A stretch of DNA of 64,000 bases from RBG-16-34-14 sp963798865 (GTDB taxonomy: Bacteria > Bacteroidota > Ignavibacteria > Ignavibacteriales > Ignavibacteriaceae), in assembly GCA_963798865.1 (NCBI GenBank), contig CAWCVZ010000004.1, positions 868,001 to 932,000 on the forward strand. Reading direction: 5' to 3'. A program made the position numbers and the translations under genes. The notes below the pieces were generated by a model. It was not told the DNA's origin. It saw only the letters and a list, made by a program, of their open reading frames with translations, and did no database searches. The first letter of the stretch is position 1, and each line of letters starts with the position of its first letter. Positions 46,642 through 56,994 of the stretch are shown piece after piece.

Positions 46642-48376
46642 TTATTTAATAAGTATCATCTGCTTTGATTTGCTAAAAAGAATTTTATTTCCTTTCAATG
46701 CTGTAATTCGATAAATATAAACTCCACTTGATAAATCAGAACCGTCAAAAGTTATTTCATAAAATCCTGCAGGTTTTTTTTCATTAACCAATTCAGCTAC
46801 TTCTTTTCCGAGAATGTCGTAAACTTTAATTTTTACTTTTGAATCTTCCGGCAATACTATAGGTAATTTTTGTTGATGGATTAAATGGATTGGGATAGTT
46901 TTGAAGAACAGAAAACTCTAAAAGTAAACCATTATTTAAATTTCCAGAAAAAAACTTTTCCGGTGGATTAAATATTAACCCTAATATTTACTTCATTAGA
47001 AGAAACTGATGTATAGGGTGTAATATCAACTGCTTTAATTTTATAATAAGCTATTCCTTCAAACGCTTGTGGTGGACCAGTAATTACTGTTTCAGATCCA
47101 TCTTCATAATATGTGTTAGCAGTTGTTGTTTTTATATGCCAGTCCCCACCTTCTATACCGCCTTTTTTCCAAATTTCATAGTGTTGAATATCTGGTTCTG
47201 GATTAGGATTCCAGGAAAGGTACGGATGATTCGCTTCATTTTTAGTAACAGTTAAATTTTCAGGTGCGAGCGGTGTATGATTATAGTATTTATATCGAAG
47301 TTTATTATTAGAAAAATTATCCTTCCAAATAACATGCACTTCATTTCCTGCAGAAGAAAGATTTACAACATTTACTGCGGTTAAACCTGTTTCTGTATGT
47401 ATTACATCATATACTAGATCGTTTGTATGGTTAAATCCTATTCTAACTATACTGTTCGGATAGGAAACCAAAGTAGACCAAGCAGCAGTATAAGATTTGT
47501 TATTTGCAGTAGTGGTGCTAAAAATTTTGTCTACAAATGTATTTTCATTACTGTTAGGTATACCGGAAGCAGTATTATTGTCGCTTTTTTTCTTTGCTGA
47601 CCAAGTAAAAATTGAACCAGATTTATAAAATCCATATATGTATTCATCGTCTATGGCCATACCCAAATTTGGAGGGAGAAAACCTATTCCCTGAACCATA
47701 AACCAATCTGGATGAGCCCCAGATATAACATTATATTCCCCCCACCTTATTTCATTTGTTTCGATTCTATTATATGTAAAATAAATTTTATCTTCATCTC
47801 CAGCATTCCAACTCCTATTCTTGGGCTAGAATATGTCCATTGATCATTTGGTGAAACATTTGCTTGAGCTGACCAAGAATTATTTTCAAAATTATAATAT
47901 CTTCGATAAATATCTCCATTTAATTCGTATACTATATGAAGTTTATTTTTAGAAAATATTGATTCAACTGAGGTAACATTTATTGATGGACTTATTGATG
48001 TTAAAACATCCCAACTGATACCGCCATTTGTACTGTAATTTACTATCACATTATTTTCATTCGATAGTCTATAAACAACATATATATTATTTTCAGTTCC
48101 ACAAATGGAAGGAGAGATTATTGAATATCTGCTGCCTGTTGGAAGAATCCAGATAGAGTAAGTATTTAATATTTCTCCTAAAACATTAATTCTATAATAT
48201 ATCAGCGATGTTGAATTTTGAACAATAATATGACTTCCTAACCTGTTTGTAAAAATGTCATAGGAAATTGCATTGGCAACCGGGATTTCTGTTTGCCTAA
48301 GAACAGACCAATCTGGTTGTGAATAAATAGTAATTGCAGAAATAATAAATGAGAAAAAGAAATTAAAAATTTTCAT
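46642..48376 (-). pseudogene. T9SS-secreted protein with FN3 domain, three frameshifts
   Basis: About 577 codons. It has a signal peptide (MKIFNFFFSFIISAITIYSQ), a BNR/sialidase-like beta-propeller region (GGISWDVLTSISPSINVT, NNIYVVYRLSNENN), a fibronectin-III module (APENLTVTKNEANHPYLSW, PDIQHYEIWKKGG) and a sorting domain (QNYPNPFNPSTKITY; VYDILGKEVAELVNEKKPAG to KQMILIK). Frame changes occur near 47815, 46985 and 46870; between them the sequence reads as normal protein. Function unknown; probable surface-exposed binding protein. It may be intact in the real genome if these are sequencing indels. Confidence 0.72.
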
Positions 48377-48386
48377 AGAACACCCC

Positions 48387-50062
48387 TTATTTTAACAGAA
48401 TTGTTTTTGAAACTTTTATTGAATTATTTATCTGCATAGATATGAAATAAATCCCGCTTGGGAGAGATATATCATATTTATTTTTGGCTTCCCAGTTTAT
48501 TTCATACTCACCGGGAGAAATGTATTCGTCTTTAAGAACAGCTATTTCTTCACCCATTAAATTATATACTTTTATTTTTATTGCACCTCCTTCCGATATT
48601 TTATATTTGATTTTTGTACTTAGATTAAATGGGTTTGGATATGACTGAAAATAATCCTTTTCTTGTTGCTTTTGAACCTCCTTTATGTTTGTTGGATCAT
48701 TTTGGCTTAATATGTAACTAAAATATTGTGATTGAGAATTATAATTAAACATTGGCAGGAGAATATCTTTTTTTCCATCTAAATTAAGATCTGCAATTTG
48801 CAATGAATTAAACTCAGCGCCTGGCTGTGTGCTTTCCTGTATTTTTAAGTATGCTACTTTGTAATAGTGAAAATTATTTGAACCAGCAAACTTTAAAATG
48901 ACAATGTTGCTTGCAAATTGAATAATTAACTCTTCCACTCCATCATTATCCAGATCGTTCGCCAAAATTCTAAATACGGTTAAACTATACGTAAACGGAA
49001 ACACTATTACAGCCTTTCCTTTGTAAGAATTGTCCACATTAGCTTCAAAACATTTTATTGCAATCATTGGCGTATCAGCACCAACATCCTCTCCGCCAAT
49101 CCAGAATTCCTTTTTTCCATTCCCATCTATATCATTTGTAACAGTACTCATATGTGCATTCGGCAATCCTAAATTATCCTGCCATAATAAAGTTTGGTAG
49201 CTGTTTATTCCTGTTGATTCGATAGCTTTAATTGTTCCTTCGGTGTTGCTGAAAATAAATTCAGTCTTACCATCCGAATCAAAATCATCTATTGCGAAAG
49301 GTGAAATGGTATAGTTATTTGGTTTACTGAAAAGAAAAATAAAATTTTGTATCGTATCCCTGTATTCCCCTATTACTACATCCACACTTGAAAATATACA
49401 ATCTGTAATTCCATTATTGTCAAAATCCCCAAAAGTCATATTATTTATCTGATTATTTGTATTATATGAAAATAGCCCCAGGTATTTTGTTGGAAGCATA
49501 TTTACTGAATCACTTACATAAATAACTCCTCTGCTTGAGCTTGCATGACGTATGTAAAGGTCTTTTTCCCCACTGCCATTTATATTTCCAAAAGCTTTTA
49601 TCAATATTGTTGAAGAATCATCAAGAGTAGTGAGAAGATTATAGTTTTTATTAATATCCATTTCGAAAATTCTTACAGGCCCAAGTAAAGAATAATTATC
49701 TAAATAAGTCCCATAAATTTCCGGTTTGCCATTATGGTTAAGGTCGTCAATATATGGAGGGTAAGAAGTCCCTCCTGTAATCTCAATCTCTGCCAGAAAG
49801 AAAACATTTTATTATATTGAGTGGTATCAAGGTCCCAAACATTTATTATTATTGTGTCAACAGCCTCATTTGGTAAGGTTTCAGCTTTTCCCAAAAAAAA
49901 TCTTGTGGATAAACCATCGTATTCAACAAGCATCTCTTCATTATTTAATAAAGAAACTTTTCCTCCCCTTGTTTCAATTTCTCTTATATCCTTTTGTAAA
50001 TAGGCAGGTATTTGTGCAAAGGTGAAAGAGCACAAAGTAAAAATAAAAAATATTGTTTTCAT
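48387..50062 (-). CDS. FG-GAP/VCBS-repeat T9SS-secreted protein, one frameshift
   Basis: About 558 residues. It has a signal peptide (MKTIFFIFTLCSFTFAQ), then FG-GAP beta-propeller repeats with calcium-loop patterns (DFDNNGITDCIF, DFDSDGKTEFIF, DLDNDGVEELII, DLNLDGKKDILL) and a sorting domain (QSYPNPFNLSTKIKYKIS to SKTILLK). The frame breaks between 49790 and 49791: coding CAGAG where CAGGAG would restore WQEIEITGGTSYPPYIDDLN. It is a paralogue, at roughly one third identity, of the next gene, and ends 11 bases from the gene downstream. Confidence 0.82.
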
Positions 50063-50189
50063 AATATTTCAGGTATTTCCATATGTATAGTAAGGGCAAA
50101 CAATGTGCCTTAAAGAAAAGATAAAAACTAAAACTTTAAGAAGTAAAATTATCCCGATAAAAGGTGAAGAAGAATAAATTACTATGACT

Positions 50190-50576
50190 CTCATTCTTTT
50201 CTCCCAAAGAGAGAGAGAGTAATATCGTGCCAATCTATTTATGCATAAGGCAAAAACTAAAGCTACCCCATCGTTAGCTTCTTAAATTAATTCAGCACAA
50301 AAGAATTATTAAATGTATTTAGAAATGATAAGAAACTGTCCGCCATATTTTTACTCCCTTGTTTTTTTATAAGAACTTAAGTTCTAACTCAAACATATGG
50401 AAAGAAAAATTGTCATAAAAGTGAAAGGAAATTATTTTTAATTCACGTAAGTCAATTGTTGATATTAGCCAGGTGAAAGTCCGATCAAGATATGATTTCC
50501 CCTCGCTGCTTAAGTAGTGTTATTTTAATTCAATATTTCCTAAAAACCAAAACTCAATTTTAAAGTAGGAACAAGT
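50190..50576. repeat. 388-bp direct repeat, copy A
   Basis: Matches 52581-52969 with only a handful of single-base changes. Differences include six AG units here against eight in copy B. Its right end carries the last 44 bases of the DUF5683-like gene found intact at copy B. Confidence 0.9.
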
Positions 50577-50678
50577 ATGAATTGGAATTACAGTTGTGTC
50601 TAAAGCATTCCAACCGGGTTGTGTCTGGGAAAATATACTGACACACAAGAACAGCGAAATAAATATTATATGTTTCAT
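50520..50678 (-). pseudogene. Chimeric 52-codon remnant: signal peptide fused to duplicated gene tail
   Basis: Starts at ATG 50678 with a good signal peptide (MKHIIFISLFLCVSIFSQTQ) and PGWNALDTTVIPI, then crosses the edge of the duplicated segment at 50576 and reads its gene tail out of frame (SYFKIEFWFLGNIELK) to a stop at 50520. It looks like the 5' end of a lost secreted-protein gene cut by the duplication. Confidence 0.6.
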
Positions 50679-50690
50679 TTTTAATTTCTT

Positions 50691-52382
50691 TCATTTTAGT
50701 AAAACACCTTTTATTGTTTTTTTATATTCAGGTGTTTCGAGGTGAATAAAATAAATTCCTGAAGAAACATTATTCTGAAATTTATCTTTTCCATTCCACT
50801 GAACCGAATGATTGCCCTCTTCTCTTTCACCTTCATCTAATATTGCAATTTCGTTTCCAAGTATATCAAATACATTCAATGATATATAACTTCTTTTGGG
50901 AAGATTATATGAAATAGTTGTTACTGGATTGAACGGATTCGGATAGTTTTGTTCTAATGAATATTCTGTAACTATATTTTCATTTTTGGGACTAACAGAA
51001 GTAATGAAATTAGGTTTGAAGATTTGAGTAAAATTTCTGCTGTCATTATTTATTACTATATCCCGATGTATTAGTAATTCTTCATAACCATCATTATCCA
51101 AATCATACATTGTTACACCAAAAAATCCACCTGGTATGTTATTCCTTTGCATATAAAATATTTCAAACTTGTTGTTATCCTGTGAGTCATTATATTTTAA
51201 AATGAATATATGCTCATCAAAACATATTACCAGTTCTTCAATTCCATCCTTGTCTACATCCAAAGGAAAACAATTATATGCATAAATAGGAAATACATTT
51301 ATAAAATCTATCCTATAAACTTCTTCATATTCATTATCTCCTGTGAATTCAAAGCAGGTGAACCTTAATATATCTATTAACCCGTTATTAGTTGTGGAGG
51401 ATACCCAAAATTCCGGTTTGCCATTCTTATTAATATCATTTGTAAACATCTGCATATACGAATTATAACCTGTAAGATTTCCTTCCCACACAAGGTTATA
51501 AGTATGTTCCTTTTCAGCTTCGATAACAAATACTTCTCCCCAAATACTTCCATAAATAATATCTGTTTTATTATCATTGTCAAAATCTCCGAAAGCATAT
51601 CCTGATGTGTACCCACTGTTGAAATTAAATTCAGCAATTGTATTAAAATTATTAACTAACTCATCATACTCACATATAACAGTATTTCCGGTGGATAGTT
51701 TGTAGAATAATAAATCTGAGATTCCATTCTTATCAAAATCTCCAAACTTAGGATCATCTAATTGCCCTGGATATAGATTAAATATAAAATCTAATGTGGT
51801 TGGGAATGAATCAGGACTATCTTGTTTAAAGAAAAGATTGTCATTGGTAGTATTGGTTCGTGTTAAAAGTTTTAGTTCATTATTTCCTGCAACATCATAG
51901 ACCCCATAAACATTTACAACAGAATCAGGATATTTATATTTGCTTGCAAAGCTACCAGAAGAATCCATTTCGAAAATCTCAAGTGGTAAACCTAAAACAA
52001 TAGGTTCTCCGAAATCCTTAGAATAACCATATATTTCAGGATAATTGTTTCTGTTTGCATCAGCAATAACCAATTGATAAGTTGGTGATGTTGAGACCGG
52101 AACCTCCTGCCAATACGTATACATATCTTCATAAAGAGTAGTATCAACATTCCAGGTATCAATAACAGTTGTTGGTATATGGCTGGTATCCTCTTCTTTT
52201 GCATCACCAAGGTATTTGTAAACAACTTTTCCTCCGGCATATTCAAAACGGTAAATGTCGTTCCCTTCTTCGGTTACTATAACATCACCTCTGCTTTTAA
52301 TCCTTTCAAGCATTTCTTTTTTACTTGTTTGGGAGAGAAGCAAAACGTTTGAGAACAGAACTATGTATAAAATGTATTTCAT
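50691..52382 (-). CDS. FG-GAP/VCBS-repeat T9SS-secreted protein
   Basis: An intact 563-residue protein: signal peptide (MKYILYIVLFSNVLLLSQ), N-terminal domain with WNVDTTLYEDMYTYWQE, FG-GAP propeller repeats (DANRNNYPEIYG, DFDKNGISDLLF, DFDNDNKTDIIY, DVDKDGIEELVI, DLDNDGYEELLI) and a sorting domain (QNYPNPFNPVTTISYNLPKR to KGVLLK). The Asp-rich loops suggest calcium binding. Probably a surface adhesin or scaffold. Its paralogue is downstream. Confidence 0.87.
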   Translation of the reverse strand: MKYILYIVLFSNVLLLSQTSKKEMLERIKSRGDVIVTEEGNDIYRFEYAGGKVVYKYLGDAKEEDTSHIPTTVIDTWNVDTTLYEDMYTYWQEVPVSTSPTYQLVIADANRNNYPEIYGYSKDFGEPIVLGLPLEIFEMDSSGSFASKYKYPDSVVNVYGVYDVAGNNELKLLTRTNTTNDNLFFKQDSPDSFPTTLDFIFNLYPGQLDDPKFGDFDKNGISDLLFYKLSTGNTVICEYDELVNNFNTIAEFNFNSGYTSGYAFGDFDNDNKTDIIYGSIWGEVFVIEAEKEHTYNLVWEGNLTGYNSYMQMFTNDINKNGKPEFWVSSTTNNGLIDILRFTCFEFTGDNEYEEVYRIDFINVFPIYAYNCFPLDVDKDGIEELVICFDEHIFILKYNDSQDNNKFEIFYMQRNNIPGGFFGVTMYDLDNDGYEELLIHRDIVINNDSRNFTQIFKPNFITSVSPKNENIVTEYSLEQNYPNPFNPVTTISYNLPKRSYISLNVFDILGNEIAILDEGEREEGNHSVQWNGKDKFQNNVSSGIYFIHLETPEYKKTIKGVLLK

Positions 52383-52932
52383 ATAATTTTAAATTTTGGA
52401 AAAGATAAATTTCGTTTTTTGTTACTATAACTATGTAAAACCTGTAAAATATTGGTCTTTATTTTTTATTAATATAAGGTAATGAGCACAAACAATGTGC
52501 CTTACAGATAAGATAAAAGCTATAACCTTAAGCAGTAAAATTACCTTGATAAGAATATAAGGAGAATTAATTACTACAATTCTCATTCTTTCTCCCAAAG
52601 AGAGAGAGAGAGAGTAATATCGTGCCAATCTATTTATGCATAAGGCAAAAACTAAACCTACCCCATTGTTAGCTTCTTAAATTAATTCAGCACAAAAGAA
52701 TTATTAAATGTATTTAGAAATGATAAGAAACTGTCCGCCATATTTTTACTCCCTGTTTTTTTATAAGAACTTAAGTTCTAACTCAAACATATGGAAAGAA
52801 AAATTGTGATAAAAGTGAAAGGAAATTATTTTAATTCACGTAAGTCAATTGTTGATATTAGCCAGGTGAAAGTCCGATCAAGATATGATTTCCCCTCGCT
52901 GCTTAAGTAGTGTTATTTTAATTCAATATTTC
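52383..52932. other. Intergenic region containing copy B of the duplicated segment
   Basis: 550 bases between the intact FG-GAP gene and the DUF5683-like gene. From 52581 onward it is nearly identical to 50190-50576. The left part (52430-52580) is a more diverged relative of 50070-50189. No gene seen. Confidence 0.75.
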
Positions 52933-52969
52933 CTAAAAACCAAAACTCAATTTTAAAGTAGGAACAAGT
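52581..52969. repeat. 388-bp direct repeat, copy B
   Basis: Second copy of the segment at 50190-50576. It includes the last codons and the stop of the DUF5683-like gene (PTLKLSFGF), so this copy is the likely source. Confidence 0.9.
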
Positions 52970-53781
52970 TCTATCTGATTAGCGAATTGCCTTTTCTCAA
53001 CTCTCACCTTAACAGCAAGAGATTTATTATAGTTTATAGTTGTCCATATTGCATCGGCTGCTGAAAGGAAATGATTAATGTAAATTCCAATTACAGCCTT
53101 TGCAGCAACATTATAATAATCATTTGCTTTGCCCCTTAAACCAGCATAGTAATGAAAATTCTGAGAGATTGGTTCGAGAGAAACCTGGTTATCAGGAAAA
53201 TCATTCCAGCCGGGAGAGAACTGATGGTATTTCCCGATCATTTCATAATATTGCTGTTCACCATGCGCATAAAGTTTATGAGAACCGGTTTCTGCATTAT
53301 TTAATTCTGTCCAGTTAACTCTTTTCCACGGAGGAAGAGATTCATCTGAGTTAATACTAATATTAGCTCCATGGTCGTTCAGCCATTCAGCATATTTAAC
53401 AACACTCCAGTTATGGTCAGGATTTTTATAATCATCAGCATAATTTTGGAACTCAGTGGTTTTATCATCGCCTTTGCCATCATATATTACCGCAGTTGTA
53501 ACAACAGCAGCTTCTATTACAACAAACAATGCTGCTTTAATATAACTTCCGGCATAAACCTCACCCGCACCGGGAACAACGATTGAAAATACTCCGGCAA
53601 GGAAAGGGGATTTTTTATTTTCTGTCTGAAATGTTAATTGAGGAAGAAGTTCAATCTTACTTTGGTTTGATAAAATTTTAGAATCAATATTAAGATTTCC
53701 TGTAAGTCTAACCTCAGGTGATTGTGCGTTAATAGGATTGATTAAAAATAAAATTACGAGTAAGATTATGAAATTCTTCAT
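52933..53781 (-). CDS. DUF5683-like membrane-associated protein
   Basis: A 282-residue protein with a signal peptide (MKNFIILLVILFLINPINAQ) and a hydrophobic stretch SPFLAGVFSIVVPGAGEVYAG followed by AALFVVIEAAVVTTAVIYDG, the pattern of DUF5683-type proteins. The rest is polar with many Tyr/Trp. The C-terminal part (VAAKAVIGIYINHFLSAADAIW) is again amphipathic. Function unknown. ATG 53781 is preferred over an upstream start because it yields the signal peptide and clears the neighbouring gene. It follows the barrel-protein gene by 35 bases and is probably co-transcribed. Confidence 0.75.
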   Translation of the reverse strand: MKNFIILLVILFLINPINAQSPEVRLTGNLNIDSKILSNQSKIELLPQLTFQTENKKSPFLAGVFSIVVPGAGEVYAGSYIKAALFVVIEAAVVTTAVIYDGKGDDKTTEFQNYADDYKNPDHNWSVVKYAEWLNDHGANISINSDESLPPWKRVNWTELNNAETGSHKLYAHGEQQYYEMIGKYHQFSPGWNDFPDNQVSLEPISQNFHYYAGLRGKANDYYNVAAKAVIGIYINHFLSAADAIWTTINYNKSLAVKVRVEKRQFANQIELVPTLKLSFGF

Positions 53782-53816
53782 ATTAATTCCTGAAAAGTTT
53801 TCGCATTGAAAATAAT

Positions 53817-56800
53817 TTAAATATCGAATCCAAATAAAATTCCTCCGTAAAACTGCCATTCTTTTCCATAAGTAATTACTTCATCATTAACGATTCTATC
53901 AAATTTATCAAATCCGTAAGCAGCATTTAAAAATATGCAGGTAGGGAATAAATAATAGGAACTCATTTGTATTCTAAGTTCAGCACCAGCACCTTTTTTA
54001 AAAGATTTTAATTCCGGAATTTTTCCTGTCCAGGCATTTCCCAGGTCGCCATAAACCGAAAAATAAATTTTATCCAGATAAAGATGACCGGCTCGTGCAT
54101 CAATATTCCTGAAGAGAGGAAACCTGTAAGTAAGATTTGCCCAGGCAATTTCATTTCCGCTTATCGCATAAAAAGTATAAGCTCTCATTCCTATTAAACC
54201 ACCAAGATAAAAATCAAAAAAATCGGGAACAGCAGGGCCAAGAATTGTTCCACCTCTTAACTGAACTGTTAATGTATGATTTGCCCAAAGAGGGAAATGA
54301 ATTTTAGAATTTAACTCAAGCCTGTGAAAGTCAAAATCATTATAAGCTGGTTTTAACAAACCATTTTCAACTACGTAATTTCCCTCAGAGTTAAATTTAT
54401 TAAATTCATAATTGTAAGTTAAATCAAGCTGGACGCCAACAGGATTTATTTCTCCATCCACATAAGGAAGCATTGCATCGAGAGTGTATTTCAGCTGAAA
54501 GTTCCTGCCGATCAAATATCTGTCATTAGTAGTCGGATATAAACCATTATCATTTGGTAAAAGAAAACTTCCCAAAGCTGCAGAATACTGGCTGAAAATA
54601 AATTTGAATTCAAGATTCTGACTTCGCGAAAAGATTTGGTGCTTTGCTATAAAATCCACTTCAAAAAGATTATAAGTAACATCAGTCGGTATATTATATT
54701 GGTAGTTAATTGTTCCGTTAGATGAAGTATCGGGGAAGAGAGAAACATTAACATTTGCCTTCCTGCTTATATTATACAGCTCAAGCGAAAGTTCAGGCTT
54801 TATCCCTAAATTAAAAAGTAATGGGAGCTTATTCCTGTAATCAAAAATAAGGAAGAGATCTCTTTCAAGTCTTGAGTTAATTGAACCTCCTGCAAATAAA
54901 GCATACCGGTTAAGCATATCGCTTGAGGTCGCAAGGAGTCCTGGTTTTATTTTCTCAAGAAATTTATTTGAAGTATTATAGTTATCATATCTTATAAAAG
55001 GAAAGAAAGTAAGCTTGGAGAAAACTCCTGTATATGGTTTTTCATCATAATCAGGAATTTGATAATCATTAAAGTTTTTTAAATGATTTATCTGCTCTGC
55101 TGTAAAATCACCGTCAGTTGAATAAACTTCCAGCGGAGGATTATTAATCTGCTTATAATCTTTTCCGGCAATAACTTTTTTCTGCTGTTCAGGAATTATG
55201 TGAAATATTTTATATCCTGTAGAAGTATAACCAGCATAAAGAATATCTCCATTATCAGCAACTGCCGGCATAAAAGCACCGCCAAGCACATTTGTAAGCT
55301 GGGTTTTCTGCCCGGTTTTAAAATCTAATTTGTATAGATTGTAGATGCCTGTTTCATCAGAAGCATAAATCATATTTCCGTCTTTATCAATCACAGGATT
55401 TCTTTCATCATTATCTGTTGAAATTACCACTTTATAATTTGATCCATCAGGATTAATTCTGAAAATATCTCTTGTCTGATGATAGGAATAATCAAAAATA
55501 ATATAGGAATCGTCATTTGAGAATTTAGGATTGTAAACCTGTTCACCATCATTAAAATTTGTCAGCTGTTTGAAATTATTTGCGGAATCTTTTTCAATGT
55601 TGAAATCAACAATACCAAGATTTGTTGTTCCATCTTTCTGAAAAAGAAATGCAATTTTCTTCCCATCATTAGAGATACAAGGCTGGTTTGCACGAAGATC
55701 ATTTGTTAACCGTGTTTCTTCATCTTTATCAATATCATAAACATATAAATCGTGCACATTGTACCAGTTCGGGTTATCGTCAGTAAGTTTGGAGTAAATG
55801 ATTTTATTTTTTCCCGGAACCCACCCAACTGTTGATCTGGCATTTCCGACGAGCATTTTCTCTTCTTTGGTTTTAAAATCATAAAGATATATTCCTGATA
55901 AACCAAAGTAATCGGATGATTTGTTTGAGACATAAATAAACTTTGAACCATCTTCGGAAAAAACGGGATAGAAATTTCCAAAACCATCTTTAGCAAGAGC
56001 ATCGCCAGTGATAAGATTAGTCCTCAGCTCAGCGGTGCGTTCAATATAACTTTTTGTTACAAAATCTCTCCACTCATTATAAATTTCATTACCATCTTTA
56101 CCAAGTGCATCTTTAAAAGCAGCATCAATTGTAAAATTCCAGAAGCTGCCAAGAGCTTTGCTTATCGCTGCAAGTTTCTTTTCCCCATACTTCTGAGCGA
56201 TGTAACGTGTAAGGGCAAACCCGGAGTTATAAACTGATTCATTGCCAAGGCTTGTTTTTCCAAAAACACCCATCTGGTTCCAGGTCAACATATTTCCATC
56301 AAGTGCATAAGTACGAAGAATCATATCCCGATGAGAATCCCACCTGTCATAATCAAATTCTTTTCTCATATACTGTGCAGTGCCTTCTGCAAACCATGCG
56401 GGAACATTTATAGTAGCAAGAGGATATGAAACTATAAAATTCGGGAACCCGTAAAGAATATCCGGTCTTCTCTCATCTTCATAATTAAGAACCTGCAGGA
56501 AAACCGCCGGCAGTCCTCTGGATGCTTTCATCGAAGATTGGATCTGCACCATATGAGTGAACTCATGAGAGATTACATTCCGCAGCCAATTATGAGTTCC
56601 TCTTAAATCAAAGTCGAGAGCGCTTGTCCATATTTCTATTTTGTTATCAAAAAAATAAGTTGCGCCGTTTGAGTAATCATCAATATCTTTAATTACGAAA
56701 TGAACGACATCAGGTTCATACCCGTAAAGAGAACAAATCGGGTCCCAGACTTCATCTGCAATTTTGCAAACAATTTTTGCACTTCTTTCTGCACCTTCGT

Positions 56801-56927
56801 GAAAGTGAACTTCAACATGCTTTCCTTTTATCGTATACCAGTCAAGCTCAGGATGGAATTCTGTGAACTGACCGAATGAATATCCTGAAAACAAAATGAG
56901 AGAAAAAAATATTTTATAAAATTTCAT
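53817..56927 (-). CDS. Outer-membrane protein: zinc peptidase-like domain, TolB repeats and beta-barrel
   Basis: A 1,036-residue protein. After a signal peptide (MKFYKIFFSLILFSGYSFGQ) comes a gluzincin-like domain with HEFTH at 121-125 and a downstream Glu in PAWFAEGTAQYM (Glu181), so the zinc site looks complete. Residues ~310-600 contain TolB/PD40 propeller repeats (PVFSEDGSKFIYVSN, CISNDGKKIAFLFQ, NPVIDKDGNMIYAS, KFSNDDSYIIFDYSY). Residues ~640-1036 resemble an Omp85/surface-antigen-type barrel (PLFRNIDARAGHLYLDKIYF, GAGAELRIQMSSYYLFPT) ending in hydrophobic LFGFDI. It would sit in the outer membrane with the peptidase part in the periplasm or outside. Substrate unknown. Confidence 0.85.
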   Translation of the reverse strand: MKFYKIFFSLILFSGYSFGQFTEFHPELDWYTIKGKHVEVHFHEGAERSAKIVCKIADEVWDPICSLYGYEPDVVHFVIKDIDDYSNGATYFFDNKIEIWTSALDFDLRGTHNWLRNVISHEFTHMVQIQSSMKASRGLPAVFLQVLNYEDERRPDILYGFPNFIVSYPLATINVPAWFAEGTAQYMRKEFDYDRWDSHRDMILRTYALDGNMLTWNQMGVFGKTSLGNESVYNSGFALTRYIAQKYGEKKLAAISKALGSFWNFTIDAAFKDALGKDGNEIYNEWRDFVTKSYIERTAELRTNLITGDALAKDGFGNFYPVFSEDGSKFIYVSNKSSDYFGLSGIYLYDFKTKEEKMLVGNARSTVGWVPGKNKIIYSKLTDDNPNWYNVHDLYVYDIDKDEETRLTNDLRANQPCISNDGKKIAFLFQKDGTTNLGIVDFNIEKDSANNFKQLTNFNDGEQVYNPKFSNDDSYIIFDYSYHQTRDIFRINPDGSNYKVVISTDNDERNPVIDKDGNMIYASDETGIYNLYKLDFKTGQKTQLTNVLGGAFMPAVADNGDILYAGYTSTGYKIFHIIPEQQKKVIAGKDYKQINNPPLEVYSTDGDFTAEQINHLKNFNDYQIPDYDEKPYTGVFSKLTFFPFIRYDNYNTSNKFLEKIKPGLLATSSDMLNRYALFAGGSINSRLERDLFLIFDYRNKLPLLFNLGIKPELSLELYNISRKANVNVSLFPDTSSNGTINYQYNIPTDVTYNLFEVDFIAKHQIFSRSQNLEFKFIFSQYSAALGSFLLPNDNGLYPTTNDRYLIGRNFQLKYTLDAMLPYVDGEINPVGVQLDLTYNYEFNKFNSEGNYVVENGLLKPAYNDFDFHRLELNSKIHFPLWANHTLTVQLRGGTILGPAVPDFFDFYLGGLIGMRAYTFYAISGNEIAWANLTYRFPLFRNIDARAGHLYLDKIYFSVYGDLGNAWTGKIPELKSFKKGAGAELRIQMSSYYLFPTCIFLNAAYGFDKFDRIVNDEVITYGKEWQFYGGILFGFDI

Positions 56928-56994
56928 ATGAGAAAATTAAAAGATGATAAGGATTTAATCGTTATAAAAAATTTTGCCTGTTCAGCAGATGGGA

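Larger units (their letters stand above)
50063..50690. other. Intergenic region dominated by a duplicated segment
   Basis: 628 bases between the two FG-GAP genes. Bases 50190-50576 are nearly identical to 52581-52969. Bases 50520-50678 hold a 52-codon chimeric remnant described separately. No other gene seen. Confidence 0.75.

Noticed and set aside
50460..50520. Group II intron remnant suggested by AGGTGAAAGTCC in both duplicated segments
   Set aside because: No domain V hairpin and no reverse transcriptase; a 12-base match is weak.
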